Assembly (NCBI RefSeq): GCF_945906275.1
Contig: NZ_CAMDRA010000004.1
Location: forward strand, 1 to 52,912
Length of the DNA stretch: 52,912 nt
Reading direction: 5' to 3'
DNA from: Dongia mobilis
GTDB lineage: Bacteria; Pseudomonadota; Alphaproteobacteria; Dongiales; Dongiaceae
The notes below the pieces were generated by a model. It was not told where the DNA came from, did not search any database, and saw only the letters and a list, made by a program, of their open reading frames with translations. This document shows positions 45,961 through 52,912 of the stretch, one piece after another (positions within the stretch are counted from its first letter, which is position 1; the number at the start of each line of letters is the position of its first letter). Position numbers and translations under genes: made by a program.

Positions 45961-46118
45961 CGTCTTCTTCCATCCGGACTATGACCGTCGGCTCAGGATT
46001 TCGACCTGATCTGCTTGACCCAATGCCTTGCGGCGCTGGCGCTCGCGGGCTCGACATATGGGGGTTTCCCCCAGAATGCCCTACCGCCGGTGGGGATTTT
46101 CACCCCGCCCTGAAGACG
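45961..46118 (-). promoter_or_regulatory. FMN riboswitch (RFN element) upstream of ribB
   Basis: The minus strand begins CGTCTTCAGGGCGGGGTGAA with CACCGGCGG, and ends with GAGCCGACGGTCATAGTCCG and GATGGAAGAAGACG. These are the conserved RFN blocks; the outer CGTCTTC/GAAGACG ends pair as P1. A variable P3-P4 region of GC-rich pairs lies between. It should lower ribB expression when FMN is plentiful, by transcription or translation. No attenuator hairpin with U-tract was clear in the 113-base linker. Confidence 0.95.
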
Positions 46119-46242
46119 TATTGACGTGTTGCATCAGTAACGGGGGCAACATGGCAGGTCGCCCCCGACCCCGTCAAGGACCCCCAAATCCGTCACGGAA
46201 TCGGGGGATATCTGCAAGTTTCCGGGGGATATTGGCAAGTTT

Positions 46243-46761
46243 CTAGAAAAGCCGCCCCTGGCCCTTCTCGAGGTCGAGGAGGAAGCGCTTGGCCGTCAAG
46301 CCAAGGTCGCTGGAATAGCCCCCGAGCGCGTTGGAGCCCACGACCCGGTGGCAGGGGATGATGATGGCGATCTGGTTCTGCCCGCAGGCGGTGCCGACGG
46401 CCCGGGCATCGGTATAGTCGCCCTTGCCGAGCAGGGTCGCGAGATGACCATAGCGCCTGGTCTCGCCATAGGGGATGCGCAGCAGCATCTCCCAGACACC
46501 GACCGCGAAGTCAGTGCCAGGATAGGAAAGCGGCAGGTCGAACCGGGTGAGCCTGCCCTCGAGATAGGCCCCCATCTGCCGCTTGGCTTCCTCGGCCAGG
46601 GGTGAACCCACCACCACCTTGGGTTCGATCTTGCGCCAATAGCATTGGGTGATGGCGGCATCGTCGCAGCGGATCTCGATCCAGCCGATCCTGGCGCGCA
46701 AGGTCGCCCCCACCGGAATACCGGTGCCGATCTTGTCGTCGCTGTCGGCTTCTATACTCAA
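46243..46761 (-). CDS. Methylated-DNA-protein-cysteine methyltransferase
   Basis: A 172-residue suicide repair protein that removes alkyl groups from O6-alkylguanine. The acceptor cysteine is in IIIPCHRVVGSNALGGYSS. The winged-helix DNA part has GETRRYGHLATLLGKGDYTDARAVG, where the arginine finger would be. The N-terminal domain is about 85 residues. It overlaps hemE by four bases, so it is translationally coupled behind it. Confidence 0.94.
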   Translation of the reverse strand: MSIEADSDDKIGTGIPVGATLRARIGWIEIRCDDAAITQCYWRKIEPKVVVGSPLAEEAKRQMGAYLEGRLTRFDLPLSYPGTDFAVGVWEMLLRIPYGETRRYGHLATLLGKGDYTDARAVGTACGQNQIAIIIPCHRVVGSNALGGYSSDLGLTAKRFLLDLEKGQGRLF

Positions 46762-47798
46762 CGGCGCCAGGCCTTCACGATCTCGACCAGTTCGCCGACA
46801 TGTTCGGGCGGCGTTTCGGGAACGATGCCGTGGCCGAGGTTAAAGATGAAGGGTCCGTGCCCCAGCACATCCAATATCTTCGTCGCGGCATCGCGCATGG
46901 CACCACCACCGGCCACCAGCAATTGCGGATCGAGATTGCCCTGGAGCGCGATGCGGCCCTGCAACTGGGTGAAGGCCCAATCGAGGGGTACGCCGGAATC
47001 AAGCCCCAGCCCATGCATGAAGCTGGACCGCGCAAAATCGAGATAGCCCGCCCCGCAGGCGCGCGGGAAGACGATCACCGGCACTTCCGGGTGCGACATG
47101 CGCACGCGGTCGACGATGGCCTTCATGGGGGCAAGGCTCCAGCGCAGGACGCTCGCATGATCAAGCGCCCCCGCCCAGCTGTCGAACAGCTGCAGCACCT
47201 CGGCGCCCGCCTCGATCTGGGCAATGAGATAGGTGGCGGTTGCTTCCACCAGCAGGTTGGTCAGGCGCTGGAAGCTGTCCGGGCGCTGATAGGCCCAGGC
47301 CTTGGTCTTGGCGAAATCGCGCGAGGAGCCACCCTCGATCATATAGCTCGCCACCGTCCAGGGAGCACCTGCGAAGCCGATAAGCGCTGTTTCGGCAGGG
47401 ATTGTCGCCCGGATACCGGAGACGGCGCTGTAGACCGGCCGCAGCTTGTTGTGGAACTGGTCCATGGCGAGGCGGGCAAGATCGGCATCACCCTGGAGCG
47501 CATCCAACAAGGGACCGCGTCCTTCCTCGAAACGGAGATCCATCCCCAACGCATGGGGGACGACCAGAATGTCGGAAAAGAGGATGGCCGCGTCGAAGCC
47601 AAAACGGCGGATCGGCTGCAGCGTCACCTCGACGGCGAAATCGGGATTGTAGCAGAGGTCGAGGAAGGAGCCGGCCTTGGTGCGCAGCGCGCGGTATTCG
47701 GGCAGATAGCGCCCGGCCTGGCGCATCAGCCAGATCGGCGGCCGATCCAGGGTTTCCCCCTTCAAGGCGCGCACCAGCAGTTTTTCCGCAGTCTTCAT
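46758..47798 (-). CDS. hemE: Uroporphyrinogen decarboxylase
   Basis: A 346-residue enzyme that decarboxylates uroporphyrinogen III to coproporphyrinogen III. The signatures WLMRQAGRYLPEYRALR (about residues 23-39) and LFSDILVVPHALGMDL, plus GFAGAPWTVASYMIEGGSS, hold the conserved Arg and Asp residues. It is followed by the O6-methylguanine repair gene. Its upstream region contains the putative origin, an arrangement well known for alphaproteobacteria such as Caulobacter. Confidence 0.97.
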   Translation of the reverse strand: MKTAEKLLVRALKGETLDRPPIWLMRQAGRYLPEYRALRTKAGSFLDLCYNPDFAVEVTLQPIRRFGFDAAILFSDILVVPHALGMDLRFEEGRGPLLDALQGDADLARLAMDQFHNKLRPVYSAVSGIRATIPAETALIGFAGAPWTVASYMIEGGSSRDFAKTKAWAYQRPDSFQRLTNLLVEATATYLIAQIEAGAEVLQLFDSWAGALDHASVLRWSLAPMKAIVDRVRMSHPEVPVIVFPRACGAGYLDFARSSFMHGLGLDSGVPLDWAFTQLQGRIALQGNLDPQLLVAGGGAMRDAATKILDVLGHGPFIFNLGHGIVPETPPEHVGELVEIVKAWRR

Positions 47799-48350
47799 GG
47801 CAGATCACATCCTCTCATCAGCTCCCCTTCCTACATCTCTAAAAGATAAGACTCTAGGTGGAAGATGATGATGTGCGGTGAATCACGGGAATCCCCGCTG
47901 TTAGCTCCCACTCCCTGATCGGCTGGGGGTAAGGTGCCCGCCGAGACCGGACAGTGCTATCGGACAAGTCTGTGAGTCAGTTTTTCGATTCTGCGGCCAG
48001 CTTTCGTCGTCATGCCCGGGCTTGACCCGGGCATCTGCCCACAACTGAAAGGCAGAACCCAGTAGTGCCCGATCCCCGGGTCAAGCCCGGGGATGACGAA
48101 TGGAGGAGTGGATGGTCCAGAGTCTAAAACAGTGAATCGTGGGGACAGAATCCGGGCCGGTCGCCATCCATCTTATCCCCATGATTCAGAGCCAGCGGCA
48201 CCCACCCTTGTCAGGCGGGACAAGCGGTGTCATGAAAGTTGGGTGAAGGTGGACAAAACAGCGCAGGGTCGCTTATCCACAGCCCATCGGCCGCTTATCA
48301 ACCGATCCGCTGTGGATATCCTGGCTCCGGCGCGGACAAGCAGGCGCGTG
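47799..48350. other. Candidate chromosomal replication origin (oriC)
   Basis: The 550-base gap between divergent hemE and PPDK-regulator genes contains no gene. It holds a perfect DnaA box TTATCCACA (48273-48281). Near matches are TTATCAACC (48295-48303), TTATCCCCA (48173-48181) and, on the other strand, TGTGGATAT (48311-48319). Origins in several alphaproteobacteria lie beside hemE. The parS sites and parAB 17-22 kb away support an origin-proximal position. No obvious AT-rich unwinding element was identified. A REP-like pair interrupts the region at 48007-48099. Confidence 0.6.
48007..48099. repeat. REPIN-like pair of inverted palindromes within the candidate origin
   Basis: CGTCATGCCCGGGCTTGACC with GGGCATC and the inverted unit CGATCCCCGGGTC with AAGCCCGGGGATGACG lie 35 bases apart. 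Each is palindromic and together they form a long cruciform-capable unit. This repeat type, ending in GTCATG/CATGAC-like borders, is common between genes in alphaproteobacteria. Confidence 0.8.
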
Positions 48351-49244
48351 ATGACGACAGGTACAACAGAGGGTACAACGGCGGGCACAGCAGCGGGACA
48401 ATTGCACATCCATCTGGTCTCGGATGCGACCGGCGAGACCTTGAACAGCATCACCCGCGCCTGCCTCGTGCAGTTCGAGCGCGCACATCCGATCGAGCAT
48501 CACTGGACCCTCATCCGCACCAACGGGCAGATGGACAAGGTGCTGGCCGGGATCGAGGCGCATCCGGGCCTGGTGCTGTTCACCGTGGTCAATGACCGGC
48601 TGCGCCAGCATCTCCTCAATGGCTGCCGGGGCCTCGGCGTGAAGGTGGTGTCGGTATTGGATCCCATCATGGGGGCCTTGACCGATCATTTCGGCCAGGC
48701 GGCGCGCGGCCAGTCGGGTCGGCAGCATGCGCTCGACGCCGAATATTTCGACCGCATCGCCGCCATGGATTTCGCCCTCACCCATGATGACGGGCAATCG
48801 GCGCGCAGCTATGAGGATGCCGACGTTATCCTGCTCGGCGTCAGCCGGTCGTCGAAGACGCCGACCTGCATCTATCTCGCCAATCGCGGCATCAAGGCCG
48901 CCAATGTGCCGCTGGTGCCGGGCTGTCCGCTGCCGCCGGAACTTTTCCAGGTGAAGAAGCCGCTCATCATCGGCCTCACCAAGGATGTGAATTCGCTGGT
49001 GCAGATCCGCCGCAACCGCATGGCGATGATCGCCAAGGACGAGGAATCGGATTATGTCGATCCGCAATCGGTGCGCGACGAGATCGCCCAGGCACGGCGG
49101 CTCTGTTCGGAGCATAACTGGCCGATCATCGACGTAACGCGCCGCTCGATCGAGGAGACCGCCGCCACCATCGTGCAGATGCTCTCCGAACATCGCGACG
49201 CGGCCTCTGATGCCGCTGCGACATCAACCAGGGCGGATGCCTGA
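48351..49244 (+). CDS. Pyruvate, phosphate dikinase regulatory protein (PPSR family)
   Basis: A 297-residue bifunctional serine/threonine kinase and phosphorylase that switches pyruvate phosphate dikinase (or PEP synthase) off and on using ADP and Pi. The family opening LHIHLVSDATGETL (from about residue 18) and the P-loop-like LLGVSRSSKTPTCIYLA near residue 155 are clear. The N-terminal 15 residues are Thr/Gly-rich. ATG 48351 excludes the DnaA boxes upstream; a much longer opening runs through them. It starts the ppsR-like/maf/aroE operon, six bases ahead of maf. Confidence 0.93.
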   Translation: MTTGTTEGTTAGTAAGQLHIHLVSDATGETLNSITRACLVQFERAHPIEHHWTLIRTNGQMDKVLAGIEAHPGLVLFTVVNDRLRQHLLNGCRGLGVKVVSVLDPIMGALTDHFGQAARGQSGRQHALDAEYFDRIAAMDFALTHDDGQSARSYEDADVILLGVSRSSKTPTCIYLANRGIKAANVPLVPGCPLPPELFQVKKPLIIGLTKDVNSLVQIRRNRMAMIAKDEESDYVDPQSVRDEIAQARRLCSEHNWPIIDVTRRSIEETAATIVQMLSEHRDAASDAAATSTRADA

Positions 49245-49250
49245 GCCAAG

Positions 49251-49862
49251 ATGGCAGCGCCGCTGATCCTCGCTTCCGGCAGCACGGCCCGCGCCAAGAT
49301 GCTGCGCGATGCCGGTGTCGCCCTCGACATCGCCGTGCCGCGCATCGACGAGGATGAGATCAAGGCGAGCTACCGCGCCGAAGGTGTCGGCGTCGAGGAT
49401 ACGGCGATCGCCCTTGGCGAAATGAAGGCGCTGGCGGTGAGCCGCAAGGTGATGGCGGCGGATCCCGGGCGCCATGTGCTGGGTTCCGATCAGATGCTGG
49501 AATGCGGCGGCATCTGGTTCGACAAGCCCATGGACCTTGCCGCCGCCCGCGCGCAGCTGATGGCGCTGCGAGGTCGCCGGCATCATCTGGTGAGTGCCGC
49601 CGTGCTGGTAAAGGACGGGGTGCGCATCTGGCATCATGTCGACCGCGCCGAGCTTACCATGCGCGATTTCACGGATGGCTATCTGGACGCCTATCTCGGC
49701 GCCATCGGCGCCGATGTGCTCTCGAGCGTCGGCGCCTATCACCTCGAGGGCCTCGGCGCGCAATTGTTCACCCGCGTGCGCGGCGATTTTTTCACCGTGC
49801 TGGGCCTGCCCCTGCTGCCGGTCCTGGCGATCCTGCGCACCCATGGGATGCTGCCGACATGA
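49251..49862 (+). CDS. Maf-family nucleotide pyrophosphatase
   Basis: A 203-residue Maf/YceF-like house-cleaning enzyme that hydrolyses non-canonical or canonical NTPs such as dTTP, UTP or m7GTP. LILASGSTARAKML replaces the more usual LASxSPRR loop, and the catalytic Asp appears as LGSDQML. The FTVLGLPLLPVLAIL C-terminus is typical. It overlaps aroE by four bases. Confidence 0.9.
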   Translation: MAAPLILASGSTARAKMLRDAGVALDIAVPRIDEDEIKASYRAEGVGVEDTAIALGEMKALAVSRKVMAADPGRHVLGSDQMLECGGIWFDKPMDLAAARAQLMALRGRRHHLVSAAVLVKDGVRIWHHVDRAELTMRDFTDGYLDAYLGAIGADVLSSVGAYHLEGLGAQLFTRVRGDFFTVLGLPLLPVLAILRTHGMLPT

Positions 49863-50728
49863 ACGAGATGGATCCAAGGACGCTTACCGGAAAGACGGTG
49901 GTGGCCGGCGTGTTCGGCTGGCCGATCAATCATTCGCGCTCGCCCCGCCTCCATGGCTATTGGCTGGCGAAATACGGCATCGACGGCGCCTATCTCCCCT
50001 TCGCGACGCGGCCGGAGAACCTGGTCGATGCCATCCGGGCATTACCCAAGCTGGGCTTCAAAGGCGGCAACATCACGCTGCCGCATAAGGAGCGCGCGCT
50101 GGCCGCGGTGGATGACTTGAGCGACGTCGCGCGGCGCATCGGCGCCGTCAACACGCTTGTTGTGCGGGAGGATGGGACGATCCTTGGCGACAATTCGGAT
50201 GGCTACGGCTTCCTGCAGCATCTGATGACAAGCGCCCCGCATTGGCGGGCGGAGGCGGGACCGGCGGTGGTGCTGGGGGCCGGTGGTGCGGCACGCGCCA
50301 TCATCGTGGCGCTCATCGATGCGGGCGTGCCCAAGATCATCCTCACCAACCGCACCGAATCCCGCGCCGACAATCTCGCGCGGGAGCTGGGTGGCGATGT
50401 CAGCGGCCGGATCGAGGTCATTGACTGGACCTTGCGCGAAGCGGCGCTTGAGGGGGCGGGCCTGCTGGTCAACACCACGCAATTGGGCCAGGCGGGACAA
50501 GCGCCGCTGCAGCTCGATTTGCGGCACCTGCCACCCGGCGCCGTGGTCGACGACATCGTCTATGTGCCGCTGGAAACTCCTTTGCTCGCGGCAGCCCGCG
50601 CGCGCGGCAATGCGGTCGTGGACGGCATCGGCATGCTGCTCCACCAAGCGCGCCCCGGCTTCAAGGCCTGGTTCGGAGTCGAGCCGGAGGTGGATGCGGG
50701 CCTGCGGGAGTTTGTACTGCGGGGGTAG
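49859..50728 (+). CDS. aroE: Shikimate dehydrogenase
   Basis: A 289-residue NADP-dependent enzyme that reduces 3-dehydroshikimate. The substrate site INHSRSPRLHGYW, catalytic Lys in NITLPHKERAL and Asp in NSDGYGF, and the glycine loop VLGAGGAARAII are present. NTTQLGQAG stands in place of the commoner NTTPLGM. ATG 49859 overlaps the maf stop. In many related genomes coaE and dnaQ follow; here the operon ends and repeat-rich DNA begins. Confidence 0.95.
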   Translation: MNEMDPRTLTGKTVVAGVFGWPINHSRSPRLHGYWLAKYGIDGAYLPFATRPENLVDAIRALPKLGFKGGNITLPHKERALAAVDDLSDVARRIGAVNTLVVREDGTILGDNSDGYGFLQHLMTSAPHWRAEAGPAVVLGAGGAARAIIVALIDAGVPKIILTNRTESRADNLARELGGDVSGRIEVIDWTLREAALEGAGLLVNTTQLGQAGQAPLQLDLRHLPPGAVVDDIVYVPLETPLLAAARARGNAVVDGIGMLLHQARPGFKAWFGVEPEVDAGLREFVLRG

Positions 50729-50764
50729 AAACTCGTGGGTGGTCCGCCTTCGCGGACCATGACG
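50729..50764. repeat. Short-form hairpin repeat after aroE
   Basis: AAACTCGTGGGTGGTCCGCC with the loop TTC and GCGGACCATGACG. It is the single-copy form of the arm at 19310-19341, and begins just after the aroE stop codon. Confidence 0.85.
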
Positions 50765-51075
50765 ATGAAGGATGCGATCAGGCGCGGCAGGTTGCGCTTC
50801 TCCTCCCACCTTCAGGGGGGAGGTCGGGAGGGGGGCCGGTTTCAGTTCCGCTCTCACACAATCATCGCTGAGGCCCCCCACCTAACCTCCCCCTGAAGGT
50901 GGGAGGGACTGCACCGAGGGCGTACACTCGCTTTCGTCAGTTGCTGACAGACTCGTGGGTGGTAAGTTTATCCGCCGGCACGATTGTGTTGCCGAATCAA
51001 AAACCGGGACAAAAACTCCCATGGAGTTCGAACTCTCGCTGCTTGTGAAGATGCGTGGCGAAGCGGAAAGTCACT
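50765..51075. repeat. Repeat-rich gap with inverted GC hairpin pair
   Basis: No gene was found. At 50801-50908 the arms TCCTCCCACCTTCAGGGGG and CCCCCTGAAGGTGGGAGG face each other around a 60-base spacer. At 50941-50965 GTTGCTGACAGACTCGTGGG with TGGTAAG is a truncated copy of the hairpin repeat's left flank. The region probably assembled by successive insertions. Confidence 0.7.
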
Positions 51076-51786
51076 ATGATTGATAGTCAAGCTGGTGGAA
51101 AAGATGGCCGGCGACATTCCTCGCTGCGCGCGAGAGCAAGGGTGTTTGGCGCAACCATTCTGCTCCTTACAGCTCCCTCCAGCCACGCGGTGGCAGATTT
51201 CTACTGCGATGTAGCTCGTTCAGGTGCGGTAGAGCGTCGCGTGGCAATCGAAAGCAGCTACATTCTTATCGCACCGCGCGATGGCACCAGGTACCTCACT
51301 CTTTATGTTCAATTGCCTGGATTGGGAGGTGCAAAGGCCGAATTTGGAATGCCCGGGTTTGATCCGCAAAAAATTCTAACAGCAAAGAACTACGCCGATC
51401 TTCGCACCAACTCGCTGCTTTCCATTCAACGCAATGGAAAACAGATGGAGCCACTCATCGGTCGGCATCAAGTCGATCCTTCGAGATATCCGGGAAGCTG
51501 GATCGCCTATGAGAACTGCCTCAATTGTGGGTGGGTAATGCTCCTGCCGAAGGGCCGCGAGGCGGATCACTTCCTGGAATGTCCATCGCTGTCGGTGCCA
51601 GAGAAATATGACAGGAGATTTTCCTGCACCGTCTATGAGAACGTCCATGAAATCGGCGTGAGTTTCTCGGTCCCGAAAGTTGCGTTGCAGCACCTTGATG
51701 ATTTTCGCCGCGATGTGAAGACATTTGTCGGAAACCTCATCGCCCGCGGAAGCGAAGTGTGCCGACCTACCAAAAGAGAGATGTGA
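51076..51786 (+). CDS. Secreted orphan protein, lower GC than neighbours
   Basis: A 236-residue protein with a signal peptide (ARVFGATILLLTAPSSHAVA, cut near residue 40) and a mature domain opening DFYCDVARSGAVERRVAIES. Six or so cysteines, including ENCLNCGW, suggest disulfides. The helical C-terminal part (QHLDDFRRDVKTFVGNLIA) may pack on it. I do not recognise the family. Codon use is visibly less GC-rich than in the housekeeping genes, hinting at acquired DNA. A GTG at 51055 would add seven residues; ATG 51076 follows GGAAAG. Confidence 0.7.
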   Translation: MIDSQAGGKDGRRHSSLRARARVFGATILLLTAPSSHAVADFYCDVARSGAVERRVAIESSYILIAPRDGTRYLTLYVQLPGLGGAKAEFGMPGFDPQKILTAKNYADLRTNSLLSIQRNGKQMEPLIGRHQVDPSRYPGSWIAYENCLNCGWVMLLPKGREADHFLECPSLSVPEKYDRRFSCTVYENVHEIGVSFSVPKVALQHLDDFRRDVKTFVGNLIARGSEVCRPTKREM

Positions 51787-51807
51787 CGTTAGCGCAATGC
51801 TGCTCGC

Positions 51808-51870
51808 AAACTCGTGGGTGGTCCGCCACAGCCGACGAATGTCGGCATTCGCCGACGGCGGACCATGACG
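51808..51870. repeat. Long-form hairpin repeat
   Basis: The arms GTGGTCCGCC and GGCGGACCATGAC enclose CGACGAATGTCGGCATTCGC and flanking bases. It equals the short form with a second palindrome in the loop. Confidence 0.85.
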
Positions 51871-51938
51871 GTTAATATGAGGACGGCATGTGCTAAGCTA
51901 AACGTAATTCGAGATGCCTTGAGAAGGGACGGCAGAAG

Positions 51939-52178
51939 ATGGGCAAGACAATGCTACGGCGCTTCCTGCGTCTGCTGCTTTTCATTCCTGTGATTATTGC
52001 GCTGGTTGTGGTGGTGAATTTTGTCACCGCCTGGGAGAGACACCTGGATATCGATCTGCCGCGGCGGATAGAAGATGCTTTGATCGTTGTCTTGATGCTT
52101 TGCATCATATTGCTCTGTTACCGGATATTTCGCCGCGATCGGAAGAAGAAACGCAGCGATCCAGTGGACCGTCGATAG
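51939..52178 (+). CDS. Small two-helix membrane protein
   Basis: A 79-residue protein with hydrophobic segments at about 8-30 (LRLLLFIPVIIALVVVVNFV) and 46-63 (ALIVVLMLCIILLCYRI), joined by a short acidic periplasmic loop, and a strongly basic C-terminus (RRDRKKKRSD). No family is recognised. It is flanked by hairpin repeats on both sides. Coding is plausible from the clean topology but unproven. Confidence 0.55.
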   Translation: MGKTMLRRFLRLLLFIPVIIALVVVVNFVTAWERHLDIDLPRRIEDALIVVLMLCIILLCYRIFRRDRKKKRSDPVDRR

Positions 52179-52190
52179 ATCGTCACTTCG

Positions 52191-52236
52191 TGTTGCCGAC
52201 AAATTCGTGGGTGGTCCGCCTTCGCGGACCATGACG
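52191..52236. repeat. Short-form hairpin repeat before the TetR gene
   Basis: TGTTGCCGACAAATTCGTGG followed by GTGGTCCGCC, TTC and GCGGACCATGACG. With 19299-19341 it defines a conserved left flank TGTTGNCGACAAA in addition to the hairpin. Confidence 0.85.
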
Positions 52237-52259
52237 ATTAGGAAACCACCTTGGCCCGC

Positions 52260-52793
52260 TCACTCCCCGAAAATCGCGCGGGTCATTGTGGTGATCGCCG
52301 TCTTGGGGCTGAGGCCGCTTTCCTGCACGAGGCTGCGCCAGGTGTGGAAGCTTAAGGCGAGATGCAGCAGGTGGCGTTGGCGGGTGGGGATGCCGTCGGA
52401 GAGGACCGCCGCCATCCGGTCGAGGTGCGGGGTGACGCGGTGGGCGACGGTCTCGGCGGTCACCGGGTGGTGCTCGGCATCGCGCAGGATTGCGGCCACG
52501 AGTTCGGCGTTGCGGCCGTACCAGTCATAAAGCGCGCCGAGGCCCTTCACCAATCTCGTCTTGGGGTCAGCGATCCCGTGCCAGCTTTCCGCATCCGGCA
52601 TGGGGTCCCGTTCCTGCAGCAGCCCGGAACAGGCGCAGAAGAGGCCGCGATCGTCCGGGAAATGGGCATAATAGGTGTGGCGCTGGACGCCGGCGCGCTC
52701 GGCGATCATGCTGACCGTGGTGCGGGCCGGGCCGATCGTGCCGTGAAGATGGAGGGCCGCCTCGATGTAAGCGCCGGAGCAATAATCCCTCAC
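52260..52793 (-). CDS. TetR-family transcriptional regulator
   Basis: A 177-residue regulator. The N-terminal helix-turn-helix is AYIEAALHLHG, then TTVSMIAERAGVQRHTYYAHF (about residues 8-46), and the remaining 130 residues form the ligand-binding helices. A GTG at 52793 begins right at the usual TetR start, and no better upstream start exists before the window edge. An ATG at 52896 on the plus strand, with a GGAG just upstream, may open a divergent target gene, but only 17 bases of it are visible. The effector is unknown. Confidence 0.88.
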   Translation of the reverse strand: MRDYCSGAYIEAALHLHGTIGPARTTVSMIAERAGVQRHTYYAHFPDDRGLFCACSGLLQERDPMPDAESWHGIADPKTRLVKGLGALYDWYGRNAELVAAILRDAEHHPVTAETVAHRVTPHLDRMAAVLSDGIPTRQRHLLHLALSFHTWRSLVQESGLSPKTAITTMTRAIFGE

Positions 52794-52912
52794 TGAAGCG
52801 GCCGGATAATCTGGTTGCGCCGGAGTAAAAGTCCGGCAGCAGATAGCCTTTTGCCTGATTGGCGGAAGGCGGAGGGATGAAGGGCGTGGAGTTATATGGA
52901 CGGGTTCGCCAT

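Noticed and set aside
48093-48350. Longer PPDK-regulator protein starting at 48093
   Set aside because: The extra 86 codons cover DnaA boxes and have no resemblance to the family, which begins near LHIHLVSDATGE.
52896-52912. Possible divergent gene start at the right edge
   Set aside because: An ATG with a GGAG upstream is present, but 17 bases are too few to support a coding call.

Overview
The window is GC-rich, gene-dense DNA from an alphaproteobacterium, most likely of the Rhodospirillales type. The basis for this is the hisB-hisH-hisA-hisF-hisE order, the DUF3576-leuS-lptE-holA block, the DUF6489/thioredoxin-like ferredoxin/mnmE-mnmG-rsmG-parA-parB block, and the rho, hemH, hemJ, hemE set beside a PPDK-regulator/maf/aroE cluster. 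This gene set normally lies around the chromosome origin in this class. No tRNA, rRNA, CRISPR array or phage module was seen.

Layout. 1-170 is the 5' part of an IS1380-type transposase cut by the window edge. 371-2036 is an isochorismatase-fold hydrolase divergent from a GlxA/AraC regulator. 2166-4128 encodes the HslUV protease on the minus strand behind a heat-shock-like promoter. 4351-8044 is the histidine operon, with a GNAT acetyltransferase between hisH and hisA. 8055-9990 (minus) holds a lipoprotein, a bactofilin and an EI24/CysZ-like membrane protein. 10120-13714 holds a small secreted protein, a PfkB kinase and typA. 13837-16980 (minus) holds two paralogous porins around yggS; the first porin has a frameshift in its signal peptide. 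17434-18276 is a sulfotransferase. 18605-23595 is DUF3576-leuS-lptE-holA. 23605-26338 is an HxlR regulator whose original start codon is followed at once by a stop, an acyl-CoA dehydrogenase and a secreted nuclease.

26423-32831 (minus) is the chromosome segregation and tRNA modification block: parB, parA, rsmG, mnmG, mnmE, a 2Fe-2S ferredoxin and a DUF6489 protein. It holds two perfect 16-bp parS sites, one inside rsmG and one touching the mnmG start codon. 33060-37875 carries two small PAS-like proteins, two overlapping secreted proteins of unknown function and a DUF255 thioredoxin-fold protein. 37920-41063 is hemH, hemJ and rho. 41159-44099 is a Sel1-repeat protein, then a cysteine-free molybdopterin-domain-like periplasmic protein three bases ahead of an orphan histidine kinase. 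44107-47798 (minus) is a quinone oxidoreductase, ribB under an FMN riboswitch, an O6-methylguanine methyltransferase and hemE. 47799-48350 is the best candidate for the replication origin, with clustered DnaA boxes between hemE and the divergent PPDK-regulator/maf/aroE operon. After aroE the usual gene order breaks and 50729-52250 is rich in repeats and orphan genes, followed by a TetR regulator.

Two themes run through the non-coding DNA. One is a family of hairpin repeats built on a GTGGTCCGCC/GGCGGACCATGAC arm pair, some with a second palindrome in the loop. The other is a set of small 12-17-bp direct repeats in two or three copies, two of which include a gene's stop codon. The most intriguing gene pair is the cysteine-free SUOX-like protein plus histidine kinase. 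Functions are read from sequence by family recognition; no database search was possible.
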